From positions 66,247,496 to 66,311,495 of the forward strand of contig NC_092862.1 of the NCBI RefSeq assembly GCF_032062135.1: a stretch of 64,000 nt of DNA, in the 5' to 3' direction. Made by a program: the position numbers and the translations under genes. The notes under the pieces are model-generated. The model was given only the letters and a program-made list of their open reading frames with translations. It made no database searches and was not told the DNA's origin. The DNA comes from Pyxicephalus adspersus (lineage: Eukaryota > Chordata > Amphibia > Anura > Pyxicephalidae). Shown here piece after piece: positions 63,284-64,000 of the stretch. Position 1 is the stretch's first letter; the number at the start of each line of letters is the position of its first letter.

Positions 63284-64000
63284 TTCAATCTATTATATCA
63301 TCTTGCACTGACATTCCAAGTACACTCTACATATTATTATAATCTATGGGAATATTTATTGAGAGCACTTGACACTATATCACTGTAGTTTACCAGACAT
63401 CTATTGTATATATACTGTAACATCCACTGTAAAAAAAATAAATGATTTACCACCAGTAAAAATTTGGTGAATGTCAAATTTACTGGTTAATATGCCCCTA
63501 AGTGTAAACTTATTGACTTGAACTGGAAATTCTCTTCCCTATACACTTTAACATCATGAAGGGTTCTGGTAAATTCTCTTTACTACTAAATAAAGCTACC
63601 TACACCAGCAAGAGACAGTTTACTAAATTGAATAAGGCCCAGGGATGGATTGTGTGGGTACCATTAAAGTGGGATGCAGTTCCAATTCTGTGTATTACTA
63701 ATATATGACTTTTTGTGGCACAGCTGGATCTCTCCTATGTTTATTGCATTATGAAATTTCTAATGACCATGCATTGTTATTCCTTCATTTATTTTATGTT
63801 ATGTTTTACCCATATATAATTTTTTTGTTTGTTCAAACTGTTCTGCATTTTTTTTTTCTGTACATGATTTTCAAATTATAAATATAAATAACTATAAAAG
63901 ATGCCCATAAGTATATTCTTGTCATAGTTTCACAGTACTGGTTGCTTTAATACAGTAGTAATGGGTTTACAAGTCCTTATCAGTAATAATGTTTTATAGC

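Overview
The window is vertebrate nuclear DNA, most likely from an amphibian (a frog). This is inferred from three things: eight minus-strand exons that read as a MYLK4-type myosin light chain kinase, large AT-rich introns, and a dense load of L1, Tc1, hAT, Harbinger, piggyBac and Ty3/gypsy repeats. It is not prokaryotic: there are no operons, and almost every open frame is a chance frame or lies inside a transposon.

Host gene. The right third (41479-57518, minus strand) holds eight consecutive exons that splice in perfect phase with GT/AG borders into a complete kinase catalytic domain of about 298 residues, closest to MYLK4. The exons for the N-terminal region were not found (expected above 57518, probably beyond the window), and the terminal exon below 41479 was not identified. 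No second host gene was found in 1-41478.

Repeats, left to right. 4145-4627: a TTAA-flanked MITE inserted at a TTAA inside another repeat. 6355-7560: minus-strand L1 remnant. 7567-7926 and 9501-11517: two opposite copies of a hairpin-rich hAT-like element; the second has an 8-bp target duplication and is itself interrupted by a TA-flanked mariner-like element holding an assembly gap. 21300-22270: piggyBac-like non-autonomous DNA. 22829-23110, 48485-48823 and 52764-53093: three Harbinger-type MITEs. 27845-28500 and 40630-41340: two dead Tc1 copies. 28986-31158: a 5'-truncated L1 with a 16-bp duplication, carrying inside it a retroposon that begins with the first 38 nt of U2 snRNA and has its own ~20-bp duplication. 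31234-33645: a complete-ended but internally collapsed Ty3/gypsy (Mag-like) LTR retrotransposon. 53109-53622: a hAT MITE. 61509-63283: an L1 tail interrupted by a 1.4-kb Harbinger-type foldback.

The most layered locus is the intron between the last two MYLK4 exons seen. A degraded copy of a repetitive, functionally uncharacterised protein gene (47369 down to about 42460, minus) is split at a TTAA by an apparently near-intact piggyBac element (43336-46588). That element has 11-bp perfect inverted ends, a spliced transposase gene, an intronic minisatellite and an array of hairpins; its catalytic centre falls mostly in a 587-base assembly gap.

Nothing here is a demonstrated new system. The best candidates for follow-up are the U2-headed retroposon, the uncharacterised repetitive gene family and the intron-containing piggyBac.
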